A stretch of DNA of 64,000 nt from Bacillota bacterium (lineage in GTDB: Bacteria; Bacillota; Clostridia; Christensenellales; SZUA-584), in assembly GCA_023436115.1 (NCBI GenBank), contig JAEZKQ010000004.1, positions 124,001 through 188,000 on the forward strand. Direction: 5' to 3'. Each line of letters starts with the position of its first letter. The first letter of the stretch is position 1. The translations under genes and the position numbers were made by a program. A model generated the notes under the pieces. The model worked only from the letters and a program-made list of their open reading frames with translations, was not told the origin of the DNA and did not search any database. Shown in pieces: positions 17,360 through 24,721 of this stretch.

Positions 17360-17830
17360 ATGACTATAAGCAAATGGAATATCCCGTTGATTTTGCTTCG
17401 GATGTTAGAGATTCTGCTGATGCTCGGTCTGCTCCTTATCATTGTGTTACCCTTTGTTTTTAGGTATTTTGAGCCTCAGTTTGTCAACACATATATCTCG
17501 AGCCACGCGCAAAACAGATGGCTCGCCCTTGTGTTTATTGAGATTTGCAGTGTGGGCTGCTGGTTTATTTTACTGTTTTTGCAGAAACTCTTAAAAACGG
17601 TGAACGAAAGCTCTCCGTTTGTCTATAAGAATGTGAAATATTTAAAGTATATTTCATATCTTTGCGCGTTGATTGCTATTGTACTTATTGTAAAGTCCTT
17701 TGTGGATTTCTCGGTCATGACGCCTGTTATAGCCATACTTGCCATGCTTTCCAGTATGTTCTGCCAAACGCTAGCGGCCGTGTTCGATAAGGCTATCAGG
17801 CTCAAAGACGAAAACGATCTGACAATATAG
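17360..17830 (+). CDS. DUF2975 family membrane protein
   Basis: 156 residues from ATG 17360 with TGGAGG at 17348-17353. Four membrane segments are visible (about 10-35, 55-80, 98-118, 125-145), the last two around LKYISYLCALIAIVLIVKSF and VIAILAMLSSMF. This matches the DUF2975 layout (B. subtilis YoaS type). In Bacillota these proteins are nearly always encoded next to a short XRE regulator, as here. Function unknown; a membrane partner of the regulator is a reasonable guess. Confidence 0.85.
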   Translation: MTISKWNIPLILLRMLEILLMLGLLLIIVLPFVFRYFEPQFVNTYISSHAQNRWLALVFIEICSVGCWFILLFLQKLLKTVNESSPFVYKNVKYLKYISYLCALIAIVLIVKSFVDFSVMTPVIAILAMLSSMFCQTLAAVFDKAIRLKDENDLTI

Positions 17831-17847
17831 GAACAGGAGGAGAGCCG

Positions 17848-18063
17848 TTGGCAATAATCGTTAATCTGGACGTCATGATGGCAAAACGCAAAATATCGCT
17901 TAATGAGCTCTCAGACAGAGTGGGCATCACGAAAGCAAATTTATCCATATTAAAAACCGGCAAGGCAAAGGCGATACGTTTTTCGACATTGAATGCGATC
18001 TGCGTTGAACTGGGCTGCCAGCCTGGAGATATTTTAGAGTTCAGGGAGGACGAGAATGACTGA
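17848..18063 (+). CDS. Short XRE (YozG-type) transcriptional regulator
   Basis: 71 residues with one helix-turn-helix: MMAKRKISLNELSDRVGITKANLSILKTGKAKAIRFSTLNAICVELGCQPGDIL. The start is TTG at 17848 behind GGAGGAG; the next ATG would cut into the first helix. The YozG-like group forms a two-gene unit with DUF2975 proteins. Its stop lies inside the next small reading frame, so the three are translationally coupled. Probably an autoregulator of the small operon. Confidence 0.88.
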   Translation: MAIIVNLDVMMAKRKISLNELSDRVGITKANLSILKTGKAKAIRFSTLNAICVELGCQPGDILEFREDEND

Positions 18064-18169
18064 TACTAACTATCTTTACGAATATTTTTTAGCTAACAGT
18101 CAGGATGACAAGGAAGACACGACGAAAGATTCGGCAAGTGATTCCGGTCATGATAAAGACGAACAATAG
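18056..18169 (+). CDS. 37-residue acidic peptide coupled to the XRE gene
   Basis: An ATG at 18056 overlaps the XRE stop by 8 bases and has AGGGAGGA (18042-18049) in front, a strong RBS. The peptide begins MTDTNYLYEYFLANSQDDK and is mostly Asp, Ser, Lys and Glu after residue 17. It ends just before the operon terminator. RBS and coupling support translation; the short length and lack of a known family hold confidence down. Confidence 0.5.
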   Translation: MTDTNYLYEYFLANSQDDKEDTTKDSASDSGHDKDEQ

Positions 18170-18184
18170 AAAAGCGTATAGCAG

Positions 18185-18215
18185 CGGCAGTGCTTTGATG
18201 GCACTGCTGTTTTTT
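18185..18215 (+). terminator. Terminator of the DUF2975/XRE operon
   Basis: CGGCAGTGC (18185-18193) pairs with GCACTGCTG (18201-18209), then six T. Confidence 0.85.
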
Positions 18216-18295
18216 ATATAAAGCAAAGCAATACTTGTAGGTGTTTGGGCAATTATACTTAACATGGCCGCAATTTAAAACTGTCATGAATATTC

Positions 18296-18324
18296 TTGAA
18301 TCATAATATAATATATGATATATT
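18296..18324 (+). promoter_or_regulatory. Candidate promoter of the 75-residue protein gene
   Basis: TTGAAT (18296-18301), a 17-base AT-rich spacer and TATATT (18319-18324). The AT-rich context lowers certainty. Confidence 0.45.
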
Positions 18325-18359
18325 TTATTAAGAATTATTATTGCTAAGGAATGGCTAAA

Positions 18360-18587
18360 ATGAGTGACTACAGGGATAATCTTTTTGATGATACATATGA
18401 GTGCGTATATGAGGGCTTGATTTATAAAAAAGAGCATGACGAAGGCTTTACAATAGAATATCTCAAAGGCTTGCTGCAAAGCCTGTATACCGAGCACGGA
18501 AATGACTGGATCGGTAAAGGAGAAATTAAAGAAATCACAGAGGCAGCCACAATTGCCGCCTGTGAGACTGTTTTGTATAACTGGTAA
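18360..18587 (+). CDS. Small protein of unknown function
   Basis: 75 residues from ATG 18360, with TAAGGA (18345-18350) 9 bases ahead; ATG 18351 is also in frame but abuts that RBS. The protein is mixed alpha-helical and acidic (DDTYECVYEGLIYKKEHDEG, then IEYLKGLLQSLYTEHG and EIKEITEAATIAACETVL). There is no membrane segment and no motif I know. It stands alone with its own candidate promoter, between the XRE terminator and the convergent VOC gene. Confidence 0.6.
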   Translation: MSDYRDNLFDDTYECVYEGLIYKKEHDEGFTIEYLKGLLQSLYTEHGNDWIGKGEIKEITEAATIAACETVLYNW

Positions 18588-18625
18588 CGTTAAATCGCTA
18601 ACCGATTATGCGGCTTTTATTGACA

Positions 18626-18991
18626 CTAGACCCAGAACGCCCATCTGACATCAAATTTATCGATAAATCGAACGATACAGGGACTATAATCCGTTGGCTG
18701 CAGCGGGGTAATGGTTTTTGAATCAGCCTCCAAGGCATTGTAAGCTTTATATAAGTCTTTCTTATTATCAAACCTCACACATAACTGATATCCGCCAGAC
18801 CTCAAATAACTTTCTTGATCACCAAAGTCGTTGAGCATGACTAACTGATCGTGGATGAGCATTTCCGCGTGAATCACTTGATTGCGTTTATCATCATAGA
18901 TGATCTCTTTCACGGTGGCGTTAAAAACATTTTTGTACAATTCTATGGCATCATAACATTGGCCGTTAAAAATTATATGTATGGCGAGCAT
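18626..18991 (-). CDS. VOC/PhnB-like glyoxalase-fold protein
   Basis: 121 residues from ATG 18991 with AGGAGT 8 bases upstream; the longer frame from 19006 starts inside the spacer. AIHIIFNGQCYDAIELYKNVF, HAEMLIHDQLVMLND and the closing DKFDVRWAFWV follow the PhnB/3-demethylubiquinone methyltransferase-like pattern of the VOC superfamily, where a typical member reads FNGNCEEAIEFYKEVF...D.FGV.W. The substrate is unknown. The gene starts 26 bases after the DeoR-type regulator on the same strand and is probably cotranscribed with it. Confidence 0.85.
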   Translation of the reverse strand: MLAIHIIFNGQCYDAIELYKNVFNATVKEIIYDDKRNQVIHAEMLIHDQLVMLNDFGDQESYLRSGGYQLCVRFDNKKDLYKAYNALEADSKTITPLQPTDYSPCIVRFIDKFDVRWAFWV

Positions 18992-19016
18992 ATTTAACTC
19001 CTTCATTCATTATGAT

Positions 19017-19775
19017 TTAAACTACTGTGACACCGGCATCCTGTGCTGCAGCCCTGATCTCTTGGGGCAGATTGTCATCCGAAATGAGTATGTCAATATC
19101 GTTTAAATTGCCAAAAGTGTATGGCATGCTTTTGCCGACCTTTGTGGAATCCATCAGCATGATCACTTTAGCGGCACGACGCAGCACTTCCTGTTTGAGC
19201 TCACATTCAGAGTAGGTGCCGCTTGTAAAGCCGTTTTGCAGCGAGAAACCGCTGGATGCCATAAAGGCTGTATCGATATTGATGCTCGTCAGGAAGCTTG
19301 CCGCATTGGGGCCTGAGATGGATATGGTATTGCGGCTTAATTGACCGCCCACAAGCATGACGTTAGGCTTTGCTTTTTTTAAAACCTCCAACGCGATATT
19401 AGGACCGCTCGTTAAAAGCGATATATATTCGTCGGGAATTTGCTTGGCAAACATCATCAGCGTCGTACCCGAATCAAGGTAGAGTGAACGGCCGCTTTCA
19501 ATATAGGCAACAGCTTTCTTGGCAATCAACGTTTTGAGCGCAGTATTTTCCAGCGCCCGGCGTGAATAGATATCTTCCGCCGACATGGACAGCCGTGACA
19601 ACGCGACCGCACCGCCGCGTGTGCGCTTCACAAATCCGTCTTCCTCAAGCTGCTTTAAGTCTCGGCGCAGTGTCATGCTGGAGCAGTCGGGAAACATTTC
19701 TTCCAAATCCTTTAAAAAGACCTCGCCCTTGGTATTTAATATGTCCTTAATTGTATCCCGTCTTAACGTATTCAC
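19017..19775 (-). CDS. DeoR-family sugar-phosphate-responsive regulator
   Basis: 252 residues. N-terminal winged helix-turn-helix (RRDTIKDILNTKGEVFLKDLEEMF, then SSMTLRRDLKQLEEDGFVKRTRGGAV). The C-terminal sensor domain has the DeoR effector landmarks YLDSGTTLMMFAKQ, LLTSGPNIALEV, VMLVGGQLSRNTISISGP and DSTKVGK. Such proteins repress sugar catabolism and bind a phosphorylated sugar. No sugar operon is next to it; only the VOC gene follows, so its targets are likely elsewhere. Confidence 0.92.
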   Translation of the reverse strand: MNTLRRDTIKDILNTKGEVFLKDLEEMFPDCSSMTLRRDLKQLEEDGFVKRTRGGAVALSRLSMSAEDIYSRRALENTALKTLIAKKAVAYIESGRSLYLDSGTTLMMFAKQIPDEYISLLTSGPNIALEVLKKAKPNVMLVGGQLSRNTISISGPNAASFLTSINIDTAFMASSGFSLQNGFTSGTYSECELKQEVLRRAAKVIMLMDSTKVGKSMPYTFGNLNDIDILISDDNLPQEIRAAAQDAGVTVV

Positions 19776-19955
19776 GATTCACACTCCATATATTAGTATT
19801 TATATATCATACCACTAATGTTCCTTATTAACAATATGCATAGGATATTTTCACGACGTTTGTATCAAACGAGCATGTTTCTCACAATAATCGTGTTTAA
19901 TTGGGGTTTGTCTGTCGTAATAAGCATATATTATCTGTGCAGTGAAGCCGCGAAG

Positions 19956-19970
19956 TGGTATAATCCGCTT
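19956..19970 (+). promoter_or_regulatory. Extended -10 promoter directly before tadA
   Basis: TGGTATAAT (19956-19964) is a consensus extended -10 element. Its distance to ATG 19971 is only 6 bases, so transcription would start at or beside the A of the ATG. No Shine-Dalgarno sequence can be seen. A weak -35-like TGTGCA lies at 19936-19941. Confidence 0.6.
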
Positions 19971-20429
19971 ATGAAACATGATGAACAGTTTATGGCAGAG
20001 GCCATAAGAATGGCAAAGAAGGCTGTCAAAAAAGATGAGGTGCCCGTAGGCGCAGTAATCGTGCATAAGGGCAGGATCATTGCGAAAGCATGTAATCTGA
20101 GAGAGACAAAGCGCAGCCCCTTGGCGCACGCTGAGATACTGGCCATACAAAAGGCGGCAAAAAAGCTGGGCGGCTGGCGGCTGCCGGGCTGTACGCTTTA
20201 CGTGACACTGGAGCCGTGTCCTATGTGCGCCGGCGCAATCGTGAACGCACGCATCGAAGAAGTGGTGTTCGGCGCGTATGACCCCAAAGGCGGGGCGATG
20301 GGATCGTTATATGACCTTGCGGAGGGAAAGCTCAATCACAAGCCGAAAGTTAATTCAGGCGTAATGGAAGAACAATGCGCTTTATTGCTTAAGTCATATT
20401 TTAAAAGCAAGCGGGATAAAAAAGCGTAG
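19971..20429 (+). CDS. tadA: tRNA-specific adenosine deaminase
   Basis: Makes inosine at the wobble position of tRNA-Arg(ACG). 152 residues from ATG 19971, the start that matches the family opening (MKHDEQFMAEAIRMAKKA). The zinc deaminase motifs are HAEILAIQKA (His ligand and catalytic Glu) and PCPMCAGAIVNARIEEVVFGA (two Cys ligands). The open frame continues 51 codons upstream, but that part looks non-coding. A consensus extended -10 sits 6 bases before the start, which suggests a leaderless message. The small SRP RNA often found after tadA in Bacillota is not evident downstream. Confidence 0.93.
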   Translation: MKHDEQFMAEAIRMAKKAVKKDEVPVGAVIVHKGRIIAKACNLRETKRSPLAHAEILAIQKAAKKLGGWRLPGCTLYVTLEPCPMCAGAIVNARIEEVVFGAYDPKGGAMGSLYDLAEGKLNHKPKVNSGVMEEQCALLLKSYFKSKRDKKA

Positions 20430-20702
20430 GCCTGCCATTGTTTCATCCAAGCCAATGTTTTATCTTGCATTGCACCCCATCCTGACGATCTGCAAAATAA
20501 GACATAAGAGTTTAAAATTATTGCATGCTGTAGAGCAGCCAAGAGCAAGCAGCGTTGATACGATAACAACAGAAAATGCCGAAGGCAAAACAAAATGAGC
20601 TGTCGGCTTTTCTTATATTAATTTACCGATATTTCGGAAAGTGTATCAAGAGAATCTGCTTGTAAATGGTGTTTCAGCAATAGTTAATATGGTTATTTAT
20701 CC
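20430..20702. other. Intergenic region without recognised features
   Basis: 273 bases between tadA and the next gene. I looked for the small SRP RNA and a tRNA and found neither. A weak hairpin (GCCGA...TCGGC followed by TTTTCTT, ending near 20617) could end the tadA transcript. Confidence 0.4.
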
Positions 20703-20732
20703 ATGGAGAATATCTCCTTGGAGGAAGCATAC

Positions 20733-22160
20733 GTGCATTTGTCTGATAATGTAAACTTTGAGCACTTAAGTCAGGAATATTTTACGACACCATCGTGTGA
20801 GCAGCTGGGCATGTTTGAGTCACTTGGCATGACTGCGTATGCTGATGAAATTTTTGCTTGGGAAGCCGATTTTTTATCGGGAGACATTATCTTTACCGAC
20901 CTTAAATCCGGCGAGGAACAGTCCAAAACGCTGGAGGAATTTCTTTTTAAAGTTAACAGTGAAGATGTGCTTATGCTGCGCTCAAACATGTCCTTCATAT
21001 CGTCTTACGAGCGGCGTCAAATCAATTTTAAAATAAGATTATTGCGGAATGGCCATTATAAAACCTATCAGGTTAAAGGAATTGCTTTTAACCACGACGA
21101 CAGGGTTTTTGCCGTGGGCTTCGCCTATGAGAATAATCTAACTGAATCGTCATATAAACGCCTTGAATATTTGGAGAAGCATGATGCGCTCACAGGCCTT
21201 GCCAATGCCAATGCGCTGGATATGTACGTGAATGACGTTTTCAAATACGGCATGTACCCGCAAACACTGATCGTCGCAAAGATCGATAAGTTTAACGAAA
21301 TCAACGATTCCTTAGGCTATGGTGCAGGCAACACATTGATTAAAAATGTGGCGGAAGTCATAAAAGACTGCTTTTTTGATGCCGAGATGATTGCCCGAAT
21401 TGGCGGCGGCGAATACTGTGCCGTTTATGCGGGAAAAGGGCCGCTTGAGATTGATAACAAGATAAAAGAAGCGCGTATGATGCTTCACGGAATGTATATG
21501 AATCTTGTGAAGACAGAGGTCAGCTTTGGCTATGCGGCTGTGGACACCCCCGTGAGCTTTTGTGATTTGTACAGGCAGGCCTTGCAGAGAATGCGGAAAA
21601 ACAGAGACTTGCGTACTGTCCTCAAGGAAGAAACGGTGATTGACAGCTTGAACAGCATTATCGAACAAAAGATGTGCTGGGGAAAGCGCCAAATCAGGCT
21701 CCAAAGCCTTGCCACGCAGGTCGCAACTGTTCTCGGGTGCGGGGAAGAATGTATCAACGAAATAAAAGTGCTGGCTAAAATTGCCGATATCGGCTTGATT
21801 GGAATCAGCGAAGAACTGCTCAAGAACCGGTATAGCCTAAATGAAAAGGATATGGAGGATTACATGCGCCATATCGACTATGGCCATGAAATCATCAGCA
21901 GACTGAGCGAACTCTCGTGCCTGCAGGATCTTTATCTGGATATATTCAAACGTTATGATGAGTGGCAGGATGCCCTGACTCTATCAAGCTGTATTGTTGC
22001 GGGTGTGCGCGGATTTGACGATATCGTCTCCGCAGGACATTGTGTGCGGTTCTTGGACATCAAAGACCGTTTCATCAAAAAGAGGGGGGCAGAGTACTGC
22101 CCGAGAGTGGTGAATGCCATCATAAAAATAGCGGGAAGGCATTATGTGGACGGCTATTGA
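20733..22160 (+). CDS. Degenerate PAS-like/GGDEF/HD-GYP-like signalling protein
   Basis: 475 residues from GTG 20733, which has GGAGG at 20720-20724; ATG 20703 adds ten residues but lacks an RBS. Residues 1-150 look like a PAS-type sensor. Then EYLEKHDALTGLANANALD opens a GGDEF domain whose signature is GGGEY, with the metal Asp replaced (VAKIDKF) and GH and GD changed to GY and GN, so cyclase activity is very unlikely. The last 170 residues follow an HD-GYP layout (LAKIADIGLIGISEELLKN, HIDYGHEIISRL), but the HD pair and the HHE motif are lost. Likely a binding or scaffold protein rather than an enzyme. Confidence 0.8.
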   Translation: MHLSDNVNFEHLSQEYFTTPSCEQLGMFESLGMTAYADEIFAWEADFLSGDIIFTDLKSGEEQSKTLEEFLFKVNSEDVLMLRSNMSFISSYERRQINFKIRLLRNGHYKTYQVKGIAFNHDDRVFAVGFAYENNLTESSYKRLEYLEKHDALTGLANANALDMYVNDVFKYGMYPQTLIVAKIDKFNEINDSLGYGAGNTLIKNVAEVIKDCFFDAEMIARIGGGEYCAVYAGKGPLEIDNKIKEARMMLHGMYMNLVKTEVSFGYAAVDTPVSFCDLYRQALQRMRKNRDLRTVLKEETVIDSLNSIIEQKMCWGKRQIRLQSLATQVATVLGCGEECINEIKVLAKIADIGLIGISEELLKNRYSLNEKDMEDYMRHIDYGHEIISRLSELSCLQDLYLDIFKRYDEWQDALTLSSCIVAGVRGFDDIVSAGHCVRFLDIKDRFIKKRGAEYCPRVVNAIIKIAGRHYVDGY

Positions 22161-22184
22161 TTTTAAACGATAAAATATAATGAC

Positions 22185-22209
22185 CAGACTCCTTAGGGGG
22201 TCTGTTTTT
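22185..22209 (+). terminator. Terminator of the degenerate GGDEF gene
   Basis: CAGACTCC (22185-22192) pairs with GGGGTCTG (22197-22204), then TTTTT. Confidence 0.8.
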
Positions 22210-22294
22210 ATAAGCAGACTGTGTTCTTGCTTGGCATAATGGATACAAATAGGAAGAGCCAAGCATGAAAGCAGCTCGTGGTGATAAAGAGCGT

Positions 22295-22338
22295 GATAAA
22301 AATAAAAGCCTGACAACTTAAGTCAACTGTCAGGCTTT
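22295..22338 (-). terminator. Terminator of the bactofilin operon
   Basis: A perfect 11-pair stem, AAAGCCTGACA (22305-22315) with TGTCAGGCTTT (22328-22338). On the minus strand it is followed by TATTTTTATC. It lies 24 bases after the bactofilin stop. Confidence 0.85.
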
Positions 22339-22361
22339 GCAAAAAAGGTGATTGTCTGGAT

Positions 22362-22760
22362 TTAAGCTTCTTGGGTAGTATTCAACAGCGCCTTCTCGCG
22401 CGTATCGGTGATGACGCATTGGCCTTTAAAATAGCCGCCCTGCTCGATGGCATAGCTGGAGGCTGTCAAGTCTCCAATCAGCTTTGAGCCGCTGAGCATC
22501 TGGACAGTGCCGGTTGCGGTCAGATTGCCGAGTATCTCGCCCGCAATATTCACATTGCTTGCACTTACATTGCCCTCGATTTTGCCGTCTGCACCGATGG
22601 TGATATCGCCGCCTGCCGTCACATTGCCTTTAACGCTGCCATCGATTCTAACGCCGCCCATTGTTTCAATATCACCCGTGAAAGTCGTATTATACGGAAT
22701 GCTCGCGTCGGGAAGATTTTTTGTCATGCGGCCTGCATCTGCCTTTAAGTTCTTTGCCAT
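22362..22760 (-). CDS. Bactofilin (polymer-forming cytoskeletal protein)
   Basis: 132 residues from ATG 22760 with AAGGAG upstream. The core is a short beta-solenoid with repeats IETMGGVRIDGSVKGNV, DITIGADGKIEGNV, NVNIAGEILGNL, TVQMLSGSKLIGDL and AIEQGGYFKGQCV, the classic bactofilin (DUF583) pattern. Bactofilins polymerise without nucleotide and place cell-wall enzymes. The gene follows 19 bases behind a membrane-anchored extracellular protein, an arrangement like the bactofilin-LytM pairs seen in many bacteria. Confidence 0.93.
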   Translation of the reverse strand: MAKNLKADAGRMTKNLPDASIPYNTTFTGDIETMGGVRIDGSVKGNVTAGGDITIGADGKIEGNVSASNVNIAGEILGNLTATGTVQMLSGSKLIGDLTASSYAIEQGGYFKGQCVITDTREKALLNTTQEA

Positions 22761-22779
22761 TGGGTACTCCTTATTCATT

Positions 22780-23664
22780 CTAATATTGGTTGGACTGTAA
22801 ATACTCTTCAAGCTTGTCTGCGCTTGCGAATGCTTCCATTACGCAGGCCTGATGTCTGGGACATTCCGCACCTGTTTCATGAACCATGCTGTGCAGAAAG
22901 TGGATGCAAAAATGGCCGCCAAAGTCGTTGCCGGGGGATGGATCTGCCATGTGAGGCATACCGTTCATCGATGCCGCGATGTAGCGGTCACCGATTTTTA
23001 ACCAGATGGGATGTCTGTCCCATGTCCATTCGCCGCCGACAATCTGTTTCAGAATCGCGGTATCCTCGGCGGTGAGAGGGTCGCTGTCACCGTGATATTC
23101 GCCGCCGAATCGGCGGACATGAAACGAAAGGCCTGTCGCCACATCGATAACAACGGCTTCGGTTTGCTTGCTGTAAAGCTCGCTGCCGCCGTTAAACCAA
23201 TTGATAAGCTCCACGCGGCCGTTGATACTTCCATTCTCATAGGTGGTGGTCTCGACGACGGGCGCCGACTCGACCGTCAGCCAGGGATCCGACAAACGGG
23301 CGATGTCACCGATTTCATCTGCAATGATCTCGTCACCCGCTATGCTCGGCATTGCTCCATCCGCAGAAGACCGAGCCATCGCAAGAACAGTGTCATCATC
23401 GATACGGTCTGCCATCACGATCATATCGGTGTTCTGCTGAACCAAAACTGCCAGGTCTGCGATGGAACCGCTGAGCTTTTCAACGGATAGATAAGCGCTG
23501 ATGCCGGCATAAGCGCTGATGCCGATCACACCAAAGAAAACAAGACACGTCAAAATTAAAGAGATTTTGCGGATAACAAAACAGAAGGGCTTTTTTCGTG
23601 CAGAATCTTTTGACGTGACGGTGATGCTGATCTTTTCTTTAAATGGATCAAGACGGTTTTTCAT
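22780..23664 (-). CDS. Membrane-anchored extracellular protein paired with bactofilin
   Basis: 294 residues from ATG 23664 (a TTG at 23676 is also in frame). A basic cytoplasmic N-terminus is followed by one membrane segment (about 33-58) and a large outside domain. The C-terminal 150 residues, from GRVELINWFNGGSEL through VIDVATGLSFHVRRFGG, EWTWDRHPIWLKIG and FGGHFCIHFLHSMVHETG, resemble a conserved domain found at the end of clostridial cell-wall proteins with LysM or peptidoglycan-binding modules. The His-rich FGGHFCIHF...H pattern could bind metal. It is not the M23 (LytM) peptidase usually met next to bactofilins. A wall-related role is inferred. Confidence 0.8.
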   Translation of the reverse strand: MKNRLDPFKEKISITVTSKDSARKKPFCFVIRKISLILTCLVFFGVIGISAYAGISAYLSVEKLSGSIADLAVLVQQNTDMIVMADRIDDDTVLAMARSSADGAMPSIAGDEIIADEIGDIARLSDPWLTVESAPVVETTTYENGSINGRVELINWFNGGSELYSKQTEAVVIDVATGLSFHVRRFGGEYHGDSDPLTAEDTAILKQIVGGEWTWDRHPIWLKIGDRYIAASMNGMPHMADPSPGNDFGGHFCIHFLHSMVHETGAECPRHQACVMEAFASADKLEEYLQSNQY

Positions 23665-23763
23665 TTTTAATGGCAATCCTTAATATTCATAATGGTTTAA
23701 TACACCAGGTATTGAATAACGAAACATGTTTTACCAATAACACACCCTTATATGCGCTGTACT

Positions 23764-24576
23764 TCAGAATATAAAGAAGTCCTTGACTTGATGAAAATTA
23801 TCGGCAAGCTCAGTATGGTCTTTGTAATTATTGCTGTAGACTTCCAGTATCATCATGGCATCATAGCCGGTTTCATGCAAGCACTTTTTAAGGTGCTCAA
23901 AGCTTAAATCGCCATGGAAAGGCAGCATGGGGATAACCCCCAGCGTCTCATCATGGCGGATATCACAAATATGAATGTTGACGAGACGGCCCTGCATGCC
24001 ATACACATAATCGACCGGGCTAAAACCGGCCTGAACGGCCTGCTTTACGTCCAGCGTAAAGTACAAATTGTCGGTGGTGAGCAGGGGAAGCAGCCTTTCA
24101 GGAAAGTCCGGCTTTTCGTACCAGCACCAGTGTACGTTCTCCCATGCCAGCTTGATTCCAAAGCTACTTGCCATTTGGGCGATCGGGTCGGTGCATGATG
24201 CGACATATTCGTAATCCAGCACCAGGCTTTTTGCACGTTTGACGTTTGCAGGCCCGTGAAAAACATAAGTATCCGCGCCCAGCACCGCACCCGCTTCCAG
24301 CACGCGCTGATAGACATCCAGCGCTTCCCGGCGCGCGCGTTCGTGTCTGGAAAAGAGCTGCGGCTCAAACTGAAGCGAAAACGCATGGATAGATTTTATG
24401 TTGATTCCGCAAGTATCGGCTCTTCTTTTGAGCTCTGCGACAAAGCCTTTATCATATTCACTGATGCAGCTAAAGAAAACCTCGATGTTTTCGATGCCCA
24501 TTTTTCCCATGAGATCGATCGCGTCTTCGTTGTAGATATGAGGGAAAAAGCACGCTGTTGACATTCCAAAGATCAT
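23764..24576 (-). CDS. Sugar phosphate isomerase/epimerase-like TIM barrel
   Basis: 270 residues of the AP-endonuclease-2 superfamily. Barrel strands with candidate metal ligands are IEVFFSCISEY, IKSIHAFSLQ, TYVFHGPANV, LAWENVHWCWYE, YFTLDVKQAVQAG, VNIHICDIRHDE, PFHGDLSFE and MMILEVYSN. The Glu in WENV, Asp in TLDV, His in IHICD and Glu in LEVYS fit the usual metal set, so it is likely an active isomerase or epimerase. It is monocistronic. The substrate cannot be told from the sequence. Confidence 0.88.
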   Translation of the reverse strand: MIFGMSTACFFPHIYNEDAIDLMGKMGIENIEVFFSCISEYDKGFVAELKRRADTCGINIKSIHAFSLQFEPQLFSRHERARREALDVYQRVLEAGAVLGADTYVFHGPANVKRAKSLVLDYEYVASCTDPIAQMASSFGIKLAWENVHWCWYEKPDFPERLLPLLTTDNLYFTLDVKQAVQAGFSPVDYVYGMQGRLVNIHICDIRHDETLGVIPMLPFHGDLSFEHLKKCLHETGYDAMMILEVYSNNYKDHTELADNFHQVKDFFIF

Positions 24577-24680
24577 ACAGTTCCTCCGCGCCCCATTATA
24601 TCAGAAAGATGATGAGTTATAAACATAATGAAATACAAATAATATTAAATGTGAAGAAGGGGATATAAATAAATAAAAGA

Positions 24681-24694
24681 ATATATAGATATAT
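24681..24694. promoter_or_regulatory. Candidate operator ahead of the flavoprotein-ArsR genes
   Basis: ATATAT-AG-ATATAT lies about 28 bases before the flavoprotein ATG, where an ArsR protein would bind. The surrounding sequence is very AT-rich, so this may be chance. Confidence 0.25.
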
Positions 24695-24721
24695 AAATAC
24701 TTATGAGAGGATATCTTAACA

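Noticed and set aside
20430..20702. Small SRP RNA expected after tadA
   Set aside because: The conserved GGTCAGG-type core and helix 8 sequence could not be found on either strand.
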